A stretch of 64,000 nt of DNA from Tubulanus polymorphus. Its lineage: Eukaryota > Nemertea > Palaeonemertea > Tubulaniformes > Tubulanidae. Below the pieces are notes generated by a model that saw nothing but the letters and a program-made list of their open reading frames with translations, searched no databases and was not told the DNA's origin. Numbering within the stretch: position 1 is the stretch's first letter; each line of letters starts with the position of its first letter. The stretch lies in the NCBI RefSeq assembly GCF_964204645.1, contig NC_134033.1, positions 12,712,155 to 12,776,154 on the forward strand. Reading direction: 5' to 3'. Positions 45,546-56,619 of the stretch are shown here, piece by piece. The position numbers and the translations under genes were made by a program.

Positions 45546-47818
45546 AAGTTGTTGCATGAAAACTTCAATGTACAATATGAAAAAATGATCAAATATTGAA
45601 AAAAAATATATTTTACTGTATGAAATTACAGGTTTCCGCAGAAGACGGCTGGCTTAGATTGTATGACGACGTCTTTGATATACAAAATCTCACCGAGGCA
45701 GAACAGATTAAAATCAGTATGAAGTTATCACTCAAAGAGTCACATCTCCGTCAGAGTGCAGAGAAAAGGCTTCAATCTCTAGTTTCCGAATCCAATCTGA
45801 ATATTGTGTCGGTCGCGGATGACGGAAGCTGCTTTTTTTGCAGCTGTTGTCGAACAATTGAGGCGAGAAAACGTTGACATAACAGCACATGAGCTACGAT
45901 TAATGGCTGTTTCATACCTTTCTGAAAATAGACATTGCGCTGTAAGTAAATTAAAAACCCATTGATATATCAAGACAGACTACAATAAATATTATATACA
46001 CATATTATGGTTTGCTTCGCTGGATGGGGCTGATAAGGCCGACTTTCTGGAGTCTCATCTGACATGGCCATTATATCTTAATAAAATGAGACAAAGAACC
46101 ACCTGGGCCGATGCTTTAGTTGTCCGTGCCACAGCTGACTGTTAAGGGAGACCAATGGTACTATATACCAGTTCAGAGCAGTCAAACATCAATATGATAG
46201 ATCCTGTCGAATGTAAAAATGCTGAACCCATCTTACTAGGGCATATTCAAGATATTCACTACGTTGCCCTAGTAAAAAGGAGCTATATCCCAAGACGACG
46301 CGTGTCAGTCGAGAGTGTCAGAGGGTAACCTTGCGGCCTAACCCACGGAAGACGGTAAGTTGATAGTATATGCCACCCCTTCTGACTATTTGGCAAAAAT
46401 AATACAGCCATCAGAAGCCTTGTTCATGTCAGCTAAGGGTTAATTAATTGAATTAGCGTCAAAGCGTCAAAGTGACAGTTACCTCTGAGAACCGCAGAAA
46501 AAAAGAAGACGGGTTGTCGATAAAGGAATCTACTGCGTTTGCAAGAAACCAGATGATGGAAGGTAAAGCTTAATTATATCATATAAGATCAGGCTGTTGT
46601 TTTAAGATTCAGTCGTCATTGTCGAAAAAATCTTTTACCTTCACTTTCACTTTCACTTACCTTCACTTTCAAAATTTTCTGCATTTGCATTTTAGGAAGT
46701 ATTTGCAATGCGATGAATGTAGTGGGTGGTTCCATCCGAAATGTATTGGTCTGAACGAAGATACTGTGGAGAAAATTGACTATAGATGCGAAACGTGTTT
46801 TCAGGTAAGCGATGAACTAAAAAAATATTTTGATCGAATAAGCTATGCCTATATCCTTGCTATGCTATCCTTTTATACAATGTGATTGCATTCTTTTTAT
46901 ATAGGTACCTAAACGATTCATTAAGAGTCAGGTATGGAATCCGATACATAATGCATACGAAACTGTTGCCATCTTCCACTAAAAAGCAATGAATCAAATG
47001 TTTTTCTTTTCGCAGCTTGGCGCGGTTGAATATCACGTTTCTCGTATAATTAATGCCGAGATAAAAGACAAGAGGTAAATATTGTACCTTAGTAGAAATC
47101 TCGCCAGTTTGTTGAATTTTTCAAACTTTTGTTGATAATATACAATCTTTGGTTTCAGAAGGCCGGAATTCAGGAGACATTTGGACTTGATTAACAAAGA
47201 CCATGAAAGAGCCGAAAAAGAACTGAAAGGATATGGCTATGGGCTTTTAACTGATGAGGTAAGCATTGATAACAGAAAATATGAAATGCGTACAAATAAA
47301 TGAGCTTTCTTTCGATCATCGTAATATTCAATATTTTAAAGGGCCATGCATATCTCTATAGTGTAATGAAATCATACGTCAGCCCTACCTTTGCGGACAA
47401 ATCGTAAGTATATACATGAATCAGACGTGAAGTTTTTTTACTATATTTCGAAATGATAATCAATTCATTTCAATTACAGGAAACCATATTCAACTCGCTA
47501 CATGACCCTCCGACAACATCATTCTAAAATGCTGAATTCAGTTTTTAAAGAAGGAAAGACGTAAGTTCATTCTCATCTTCTATTGCTAATTTCTTAAAAG
47601 AATTTCATCCATGTTATATTCATTGTATTAAAATATTTTTCAGGTCAGCAGTAACGTATGTTAATGACGTTTTGCTTAAAGAGGCCATTTGTTTATTGGT
47701 GTCAACCTACCGAAATATCACATACAACGAGGCTGATATTCTTGGAAGAAGAACAGAGGCCAAAAAACTAAAAGATGTACAACGACTAATGTCCAAATAC
47801 TTCTTGCCAGATTATTGA
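45349..47818 (+). pseudogene. Internal gene of the foldback element: OTU-protease-like region (damaged) plus PHD finger
   Basis: Exons inferred from splice sites and phase: 45349-45402, 45483-45536, 45632-45941, about 46036-46330, 46498-46562, 46696-46804, 47016-47074, 47159-47258, 47342-47403, 47480-47560 and 47644-47818 (stop TGA). The first two are duplicated acidic exons. The third reaches the OTU catalytic motif DDGSCFF, but a run of seven T (45833-45839) shifts the frame; its length is one base over a multiple of three. The OTU end (TTWADALVVRATAD, then LGHIQDIHYVAL) has an in-frame TAA at 46143-46145. The PHD part is intact: KKRRR, YCVC, YLQCDECSGWFHPKCIG, YRCETC, a Cys4-His-Cys3 set. 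The roughly 150-residue C-terminus has no family I recognise. Start codon and 5' end are not identified. The PHD-to-stop part still reads cleanly. Confidence 0.6.
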
Positions 47819-48746
47819 AGAGTGAAGCAGTTTTCGATTCTTAAATGGGAGCTGTTGTAGATTGGTTATCCCGTAATGATTGTATTCTATGGAATAAGTT
47901 TTCTTGTTGCGATGAATTTTTGGATTGCTAGAGATGGTCTTTGCTGAATTTTGGTAATGGTTTTAATAGGAACCAGATTGTGACATGGATGTTTGAATTG
48001 TTGAAATGCTGTCCAGTCTTCTAATAGATGTGTGTAGTATATAGCCTATAGAAGTTCTTTGCAATGATGTTTCAGAAGTTATGAATGATGGTTGAAAGAT
48101 TCCAGCCGGGGCCGAGATGGTATTGTAAATTGTTGTTAATTAGTGGATCGTTTTATCTGCCTGGTTTGTTGTCGATGTCTTATGCTGTGTACTACTTCGT
48201 GTTAAATATTATTTTTGTATTGTGTCTTAACAGACAAGGGCGTTTTCTGTCATCCAATATGAAATGATAATTTTTGGTTCAAATTATAATACATCTATCC
48301 GGAATTGGGAAATATTGCTGAAGAGTAAAAGGGGAAATATGAAAGAATTGATGATAACCTTTTTTACCGTGTAAAGTAATAATTAATAATCAAATGATAA
48401 GTAATAATTTAGTTTGGCGACAAAGATTTAGTAATCTAAAATGCTAAATTGATTTCGAATTCCAACGTATGTTGTTTATGTTCAAATATGAATAATATAG
48501 TCTTCGAATGTAATATGGTTTACAGATTTTGATAAATAAATAACTGAACATAATTTCACATATATACGATTTGTTTTATGTTTTAAGGGGACATAGCCAA
48601 TTTGGCTTTTAGTACGTACATCCAGCCATCATTGTACGCATATTGTTGAAATAATAATTTCTTGTTGTAATTTTTATATATGGCAAAAATGCATTATCAT
48701 TATGAGCATGGGACTCAACATTGACAAAGTGGACAATTTCATTAGT
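47819..48746. other. 3' non-coding part of the foldback element
   Basis: AT-rich sequence between the stop of the PHD gene and the right minisatellite arm. AATAAA at 48534-48539 is a possible poly(A) signal. No other feature was seen. Confidence 0.45.
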
Positions 48747-50450
48747 CCTCTCACGGGACAGTGTGTTGAACCGAGTCCTCTCACGTGACATTCTTTGAAA
48801 CCAGGTCCTCTCACGGAACAGTAAGTTGATTCGGGTCCTCTCACGGGACAGTGTGTTGAATCGGGTCCTCTCACGGGACAGTATGTTGAATCGGGTCCTC
48901 TCACGGGACATTATTTAAAAGCGGGCCCTCTCACGGGACAGTGTGTTGAATCGGGTCCTCTCACGGGACAGAGTGTTGAATCGGGCCCTCTCACGTGACA
49001 TTATTTGAAACCAGGTCCTCTCACGGAACAGTAAGTTGATTCGGGTCCTCTCACGGGACAGTGTGTTGAATCGGGTCCTCTCACGGGACAGTATGTTGAA
49101 TCGGGTCCTCTCACGGGACATTATTTAAAAGCGGGCCCTCTCACGGGACAGTGTGTTGAATCGGGTCCTCTCACGGGACAGAGTGTTGAATCGGGCCCTC
49201 TCACGTGACATTATTTGAAACCAGGTCCTCTCACGGGACAGTATGTTGAACCGAGTCCTCTCACGTGACATTCTTTGAAACCAGGTCCTCTCACGGGACA
49301 GTAAGTTGATTCGGGTCCTCTCACGGGACAGTGTGTTGAATCGGGTCCTCTCACGGGACAGTATTTAAAATAGGGTCCTCTAACGGGACAGTATTTAAAA
49401 TCGGGTCCTCTCACGGGACAGTGTGTTGAACCGGGTCCTCTCACGTGACATTATTTGAAACCAGGTCCTCTCACGGAACAGTAAGTTGATCCGGGTCCTC
49501 TCACGGGACATTATTTGAAACCAGGTCCTCTCACGGGACAGTGTGTTGAATCGGGTCCTCTCACGGGACAGTATTTAAAATCGGGTTCCTTCGCGGGACA
49601 GTATTTAAAATAGGGTCCTCTCGCGGGACAGTGTGTTGAATCGGGTCCTCTCACGGGACAGTATTTAAAATCGGGTTCCTTCGCGGGACAGTATTTAAAA
49701 TAGGGTCCTTTCACGGGACAGTGTGTTGAACCGGGTCCTCTAACGGGACAGTATTCAAAATCGGGTCCTCTCACGGGACAGTGTGTTGAATCGGGTCCTC
49801 TCACGGGACAGTATTTAAAATACGGTCCTCTAACGAGACAGTATTCAAAATCGGGTCCTCTCACGGGACAGTGTGTTGAATCGGGCCCTCTCACGTGACA
49901 TTATTTGAAACCAGGTCCTCTCACGGGACAGTAAGTTGATTCGGGTCCTCTCACGGGACAGTGTGTTGAATCGGGTCCTCTCACGGGACAGTATTTAAAA
50001 TCGGGTTCCTTCGCGGGACAGTATTTAAAATAGGGCCCTCTCACGGGACAGTGTGTTGAATCGGGTCCTCTCACGGGACAGTATTTAAAATCGGGTTCCT
50101 TCGCGGGACAGTATTTAAAATCGGGTCCTCTCACGGGACAGTGTGTTGAATCGGGTCCTCTCACGGACAGTATTTAAAATCGGGTTCCTTCGCGGGACAG
50201 TATTTAAAATAGGGTCCTCTCACGGGACAGTGTGTTGAATCGGGTCCTCTCACGGGACAGTATTTAAAATCGGGTTCCTTCGCGGGACAGTATTTAAAAT
50301 AGGGTCGTCTAACGGGACAGTATTCAAAATCGGGTCCTCTCACGGAACAGTGTGTTTAATCGGGTCCTCTCACGGGACAGTATTTAAAATCGGGTCCTCT
50401 CACGGGACATTGTGTTGAATCGGGACCTCTCACGGGACGGTAACTTGAAT
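48747..50450 (-). repeat. Right 30-bp minisatellite arm (about 57 units), inverted relative to the left arm
   Basis: The minus-strand unit is the same GTCCCGTGAGAGGACCC plus 13 bases as in the left arm, with more variants (GGTTTCAAATAAT, GAATCAACTTACT, and GAACCCGATTTT with GCGAAG). Higher-order structure is visible: a 7-unit block of 210 bp starting near 48783 is repeated almost exactly from about 48993, and a three-unit 90-bp block recurs between about 49560 and 50310. One unit at 50160 is 29 bp. Confidence 0.95.
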
Positions 50451-50789
50451 CGCGGGTTCCGTTGTAAAATCCTGCGTGAAAAACGTGCATTCATATCCCC
50501 TATTGTCCCCCTGGCCCTGCAGTAAATTAGAATTTTTCGGTAGGCCCTTATGTATTTATAAATGAAATCAAAATGGAAAATGTAATAATTACAATCGATA
50601 GTTGAATTTATTTATTCATAATCGTTATAGGCAGAATACATAAGAATATATAAGGGACTCGAAACCGCTAGCATTGGAATCGACGTTTCATGTAAGAATT
50701 CTACATTTGTCCCGTGAGAGGACCCATGTCCCGTCACAGGCCCGGGTCCTCTCACGGGACGCTGCAGTTAAACTCATATGAATAAAACG

Positions 50790-51879
50790 CTTTCGACCCG
50801 GAAATAACTTAGCATTGCGTAACACCGACAAATCGTCATATGGCGTCACAAGCCCCGAGGCTTGTCATGCCATATTGGGGCCTGACACGCCATGTAGTAA
50901 ACATAAAATAAAAATCAAATCCTATGCAGGAGATGAAACGTCGACTACGTCTCGCGGCTTTACTTCCGAAGTTGAAATATTGGATATTTATTTGTCATAG
51001 ATTATTTACAACGTACTATATATACATAATAAGACCTAGATATTGCATCGCATATATGAAAATTATTTGATGCCGTGATGAATTAAAAAATTAGACCAAA
51101 TCAAATTTGATTATGACAAGATAAAAACGATTTTACTTAAAATCAAATTTGATTTGACGTGATAAATTCGCCTTCCTCCAGCGATGGGAAACTTCGTGTG
51201 CTCCGGCGGCGTCGAGGGTTAAAAAGTCTGGACTCCGGCGTTCAAGGTTTATTTAATTCTGTGTTTATTATTTGAGGACTGTAACCTTTTAAATCGAACT
51301 CAGTTTCTTCATGCTTTTGTCATTTCAGCAGGTTAGGACCCAGACGAACGATCGACTGACGCTCGAAGAGTACGAGCTGTACCTTAAAAACTGACCGGAG
51401 CCGACTGACTGGAGCCGACCGCAACAGACTGAAAAAAACCAGGCGGCGCTAAATTCGAGGGTCGGGAATCGAGTAATTTATTTTATATGGCCTTGTTCTA
51501 CGGTAGGTTCGGCTGGCTACTGGCGCGTATTCAAAGTAAATCCATTCAACAATAGAGACACAATAGCGGTTTTTCAGAGTTGTTGATAACGCTCACATGC
51601 CCTATTGAATACGTCACCGGCTAACCACGGTGTAGTACAAGCATAGACCATTCACCTCTGCACACTCACACTGTGAACATGCTACCGTGGATTCTCCTCC
51701 TGGCGATTTTCGCTGCGCTCCCGCTCCTGTTCCTGCTTCCTGAGGAACGACGTCTTTATGTTTTATGTGTTACTGTTCGTCTCCGTGCTGTCCTGTACTG
51801 TTTCGTGTTCATTAATCCGTTCTATTTTTCAGGATTTAACCCGTTTTATTTTTCAGGGTCGAATTTCAACATTTGCTGG
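50790..51879. other. Flank of the foldback element; no firm gene
   Basis: A hairpin with 17-base arms and two mismatches lies at 50838-50875 (ATATGGCGTCACAAGCC). A short open exon-like stretch after an acceptor at about 51330 reads QTNDRLTLEEYELYLKN then stop, but no upstream exon was found. A hydrophobic open stretch at 51680-51750 (LLLAIFAALPLLFLL) precedes the LINE tail. Confidence 0.35.
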
Positions 51880-52505
51880 AACAAAACTAATGTCCGAAAG
51901 CGTCGGCTCTCCTTCGCCGGTCATGTGTCGAGGATGTCAGACAAAGAGTCGGTCAGGAAATGGCTGCCCTCTACACGCCCTCATACGGAACACGAAAACC
52001 AGGATGACGAGGCCTCACTCTCCCCACATATCAACAGAGTGTGCTTGGTGATGTCAATGACAGGCAAGTCAGTCGGATTGCACGGGTTAAAAGTGGAGTG
52101 GTAAAGCTGGACTGTCTACTAGTATTCATTGATTCCTTTTAAGGGATTGCTTCGGGCAGGGATTAATTTCCCTGTCTTCCTTTGAGTGTTAGTATTCATT
52201 GATTCTGCGTGGGTCGCTTCGGGCAGGCTAAGTCTTGTCTTCCTTTGAGTGCTAGTGCGGGCAATCCAGTTGCGCTACCCTATTTTTGGCTTGGGCAATT
52301 TGATAGGTTTGTCAGTTACTGACATCACCTAGCACACCCTGTTGGTAAATGGTGAAAGTAAGGCATCGTCATCCTGATTTTCGCGTTCTGTGTGAGGGCG
52401 TGTAGAGGGCAGTATATTCCTGGCTGGCTCTTTGTCTGGTGTTCTGGGCATGTGACCAGCGACGGAGAGCTGAAAAGCTTTCGGACATTAGTTTTGTTCC
52501 GGACC
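51880..52505. mobile_element. Inverted pair of LINE ORF2 tail fragments
   Basis: The plus-strand segment 51880-52070 encodes KRRLSFAGHVSRM, the RRLRWxGHVxRM-type motif near the C-terminus of many LINE ORF2 proteins. The complement of 52310-52505 carries a diverged second copy of the same roughly 190 bp (shared GAACAAAACTAATGTCCGAA, GCCCTCTACACGCCCTCA, CAGGATGACGA). The two copies face each other across about 240 bp containing a small direct repeat (TAGTATTCATTGATTC, twice). Both are dead fragments. Confidence 0.65.
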
Positions 52506-52708
52506 AGGTTTTCATCGCTCTTCTCTTTTTTTTCATTTCAGGACTCCCAAGATGAAGAAGAAGATGCTGAAGGCGACTACAGAAGATGACGAAAAAAGAA
52601 CACTGAACTCAGTAATATTGAAAGTTAAGTTGATACACATGTAAATTACGATGCGTGATACGGAAAGGATAGTGTAACTACAGAATATCGTTCTTTTACT
52701 CATTTCAG

Positions 52709-52996
52709 GTTAACCCAGAAAGGCCCATCTAAAATCTACCCGCTAGAAGTGCCAAGAGAAGACTCCACGTTGAATGAACCAAACACCGAAAGACCTGCCG
52801 CAACCAAACCTGGCAGTCTCATCCTGCATGGCAACAGGAATGCATACATACATAAAGCTAAGTTGATTTTTTATATCTGGGGTAGATCGATAGGCACTGG
52901 TGAGGATACAGACGCTGGTCAAGCTCACCATCTCCGCACTACTTTATTGAAGCTCTATGGCCGGTATATTGTTAAAAGTAAATTAAAATATAGCTA
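52709..52996 (+). other. Open exon-like stretch of unknown nature
   Basis: After a TTTCAG at 52703-52708 a frame stays open for about 95 codons to TAG at 52994-52996. It includes KIYPLEVPREDSTLNEPN and ERPAATKPGSLIL. A short acidic stretch after another TTTCAG near 52540 (DSQDEEEDAEGDYRR) may be related. No family was recognised; a retroelement gag- or pol-tail remnant is possible. Confidence 0.2.
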
Positions 52997-55900
52997 GGGC
53001 AATGATTGCTTGAATATTTACAATATTAGACGAAATGATTGAGTGAGGTCCCTTGAATATTCTTTGGTCTGATAATTAAAATGTAGATTAGTCAGTTGTT
53101 GATTAAAAGATTTTTTAAGTATGTACAATTAAGGTAAATTCAATATCTTATGTGAAATTTTCCGAATGTACCGTAGATATTTCAGCCCTCATATGGCTTG
53201 TTTAACTGACAATCAAGATATAGATAGGACAATTTACTAACTTACCAATCGCTTAGATATTAGCAATCATTCAATATCTTATAATGTTTATCGAGAAATT
53301 CTTCAGGTGTAGATATTTTAGGGCCCCACATACATTTAGGCTGGCTTTACTTGTAAAGATATATATCAATTAAACTTTATCGTCGGTTAATAGATTTTTT
53401 TACAAATAATATATTGATACATATGTCATTTATAAACATTGGGGCACTTTACAGTATATATTATATGCTGCTTTACCCATTGCATTAATGAATTCCTGGG
53501 GGAAAGATGTATAAAATAGTGTCTAGGGCTCAATCGAGATCGGGTGTAATATATATGGGGAAAACTAAGGACTGCAGGTTAGAAACTGTGATTGGGTCTC
53601 AGCACTTTGATAAATCTAAAATAAAAAAAAGCTTCAATTGATTCAAATCATTCCCCACAGCCATACTCTGTGCCTTGTTTTGGGCTATGATTGTTGTTTA
53701 ACTGACAATCATCATATATCTATAGCTAGGACAAATTGCTCATTAACCAATGGCTTAGATATCCACAATTAAGATGAATTTATTATTTCATGTAAGATCA
53801 AAAACTATTTATATGCTATGTATGAAATAATTTATATCTGAATGATACAGGTCCATTATGAATATCATTAAACTGACAATTTAGATATGGCTGATATATG
53901 TATATTTGAGCATATCTGTATAATAAGTGTATCAGTCTCATCGACTGATCAGTATTTACATCTCCAACTGCCGTACTTACGGCGACTGATCATGCTCTTC
54001 AATATTGCCAAAATTTACCAAAACCTTACTGATTCAAATGATATCTAAAAGCCATACTGTGTGTCAAGTGACGCATAATAGATATTGTTTATTAACTGAC
54101 CATTAGAATATAGCTAAGATGAATTACTCATTAACGTATTACTTAGATATCTACAATTAAGGTTAATTCAATGGTTATGTGAAATTATTTTTTATTGAAG
54201 TCCATTGACATTTAAAATGTAGCTGATACATGTGTATCTGAGCAAATTAATTATTTATCTGTATCTAAAGTGAACCTATGGTGTCGTCATACAGCTGTAT
54301 TAGTTTTGATACATATTGCCAAATTCATTTAATGCAGATTTACTTCCGATTGAAGGGAGATAAAACAAATCTGTAAATGCACAAATACATTCCTGAATTT
54401 GGAAGGGAGAATACTTCAATTTCACTGTGTATGTCAGATTGAGAGCCTTAATCTGACAGGATATCCTAAACTTAGGTCTTATTCCTCTTGCTAATAGCTC
54501 TTTTACTAACCCCTCTCCTTCAAACTATATTCCAGCATCATGTCTTGCACCGCACCATGGAGGTCCGGTCATAACAAGGTCTTTCGATCCTTATACACAG
54601 TGTACTGTAAAAGATATAAAAGAAATAAAGATTACATAGCAATTCGGCTCTAAGGGAATTTCTAATTTACCACTAAAAATGTGCTTTTATCTTAAGTTCT
54701 GATGAATTCAAATAGTGATGAATTCACCACATCTGAAATTCTACTCGTGTAGATTTTCAGGCTCCATATAAATATAAATATTGTTGACTGACAATTAAGA
54801 TGTAGCTAGTATGATGACTTATTAACGGATCGCTTAGATATCTAGAAAATTAGTTAAAATTAATTCAATATAATGAATATAACTGAAAATTATTTAAAAA
54901 ATAGCGCAGTGGATGAGACAACTGTATCATGCAATGTTGTCTGCATCTAACTGGGCCACTTGTGTGAGGGATCTGTTGAATCAGTTAGGTTTTGGGGAAT
55001 TCTGGGTTCGTTAAGCTAGGTATCAAAAGCTCTGATGCTAAATTAGCAGTGGAAATAATGATGAATTCAAATTTATATTGGATCTGAAATTCTTCTCGTG
55101 TAGAAATTTCAAGCCCCATATAAAATATTGTCCGAGACAATTTTAATTATAGCTAGGACATTAATTGATTTATTAGGTATCTACAATAAAGATTAACTCA
55201 GCATCTTCATATAAGGTAAAAGTGCTCAAATCCAAACCATATGGGTTGATAAGACAACTGTATAATTAACTATTGGTTTAGGCCTATACCCTATACGGGG
55301 TGTGTTTTAACTATGTCTCTTGTGCGTGGGATTTATTGAATCATTAATGCTTTGCAGAATTCTGGATTTGTCAAGGTGTGGGGTGATTCAAGGTTTCTTA
55401 AATCTGTAGAACCATATTACTTGTAGGATCAGTGTGCTCAATGCTGGCAGCCCACTCACTCTTGTTAGTTATCATAATTACAAGATCACTGTATATATTT
55501 TACGTGCAATATTTAGAATTACTGAAATGGATGAGAATACCATTCACTGGGCACAGATGTCACCATCTGTGGGTAGAAAACATATCTCTTAAAGTTTATT
55601 AATTGACGATGAAGTTAATTTGATAATATGAACATGGTTCAGCTGACAATCGAAATGTATATAGGGGGCAATATTACTAGCAGGTTTGCACTATATGATG
55701 GGCCTGGGTTTTAATGAAAGCCTACTGACCACTGGGTGTTTAGCACCCAAGAAAGAAAACCATCAAGAATTTCTGAAGATAGAAGAAGAGAAACTACAGT
55801 ACAAAAACAATTTGAACAGATTGATTATGCATTATTAAATTTTCCGTAACTCTGGTATTCCTCAAGATAGCTAGAGATGCTTGAGTCGAATTGTTGTTGA

Positions 55901-56150
55901 ACTATAATAATCAATATCAGATATCTAGAATGAATATAGATGAATTACAATATGAATTGAATTTCATATAAATATTGTTTAATAATTGACTATTATCAAA
56001 ATCTACTTACCGGTCCACATTGCTCATCTATACTAGTGAATGAATTGACACGTTAATTATGATCAGTGATATTCGAAAGGATTTTCTGCTCACAAGATTT
56101 TGCTCTTTTTCAGCTATACTATTAATAAACTGGTCATAAAATGTACAAAG
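52980..56150. repeat. Diverged AT-rich tandem repeat family
   Basis: A module built around CTGACAAT(T/C)AAGATATAGCTAGGACA, then TTAAC..AT.GCTTAGATATCTACAAT recurs near 52985, 53205, 53700, 53865, 54092, 54786, 55130 and 55640 with strong divergence and irregular spacing. Between modules, phrases such as GAAATTCTTCTCGTGTAGA recur (53293, 54736 and 55088). No coding capacity. Confidence 0.55.
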
Positions 56151-56179
56151 TGATCTTCAACCTTGTAATATAGATATTC

Positions 56180-56385
56180 CAAATCTCGATGTATTAAAAT
56201 AGGCAGTCAACTTAATTGACCTCAATCAGTTGCTTGCCGGTTCAGACTGGTTGGAAGATTAATTGAATGAACCGGAACCGGATTTTCCAATTATGTGCTT
56301 GGTTTTAAAGAAAACAAAATTTATGTAAAATCGACCCCCGATCACACAACTATATCTGTACTTCGATTTCCGATTTTGAATATAA
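56180..56385. repeat. Dispersed repeat D, copy 2
   Basis: The counterpart of 33905-34115, in the same orientation, with TTGCTTGCCGGTTCAGACTG and CAACTATATCTGTACTTCGA among the shared blocks. It leads directly into the 73-bp repeat. Confidence 0.75.
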
Positions 56386-56386
56386 A

Positions 56387-56606
56387 ACTAGACAAAATTA
56401 TTCAACCTTGTAAACTTTCGGACTATTTACATGAAAAAGAAGAGCAAAGAATTGTAAAAACTAGACAAAATTATTCAACCTTGTAAACTTTCGGACTATT
56501 TACATGAAAAAGAAGAGCAAAGAATTGTAAAAACTAGACAAAATTATTCAACCTTGTAAACTTTCGGACTATTTACACGGAAAAAAACGACAAAAAATAT
56601 GTAAAA
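56387..56606. repeat. 73-bp tandem repeat, three copies
   Basis: Copies start at 56387, 56460 and 56533 with ACTAGACAAAATTATTCAAC and include TTTCGGACTATTTACA. The first two are essentially identical; the third degenerates after about 50 bases. Confidence 0.9.
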
Positions 56607-56619
56607 TTAGACAACCAAC

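Larger units (their letters stand above)
43623..50779 (+). mobile_element. 7.16-kb foldback-type element with tandem-repeat inverted arms and 10-bp target duplication
   Basis: The element is bounded by a perfect direct repeat GAATAAAACG at 43613-43622 and 50780-50789, each copy six bases outside an inverted GTT(A/T)AACTGCAGC (43629-43641; complement 50761-50773). Inside each end are hairpins built from GTCCCGTGAGAGGACC and GGCCTGTGACGGGACA: arms 43671-43686/43691-43706 at the left, 50709-50725/50744-50760 at the right. Long arrays of a 30-bp repeat follow in opposite orientations (44098-45272 and 48747-50450), enclosing a multi-exon OTU/PHD gene. A 10-bp duplication and long repeat-built arms fit foldback or Mutator-like elements. 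No transposase was recognised, so the class is inferred. Segments 43707-44097 and 50450-50708 have no recognised content. Confidence 0.75.

Noticed and set aside
44098-50450. Regularly spaced repeats resembling a CRISPR array
   Set aside because: The 13-base intervening parts are themselves repeated (two main types), units are 30 bp in total, and the context is a spliced animal genome. This is a minisatellite.
51673-52104. 143-aa frame as a host membrane protein
   Set aside because: Its C-terminal part is a LINE ORF2 tail motif with a second inverted copy nearby. The hydrophobic start alone is weak support.
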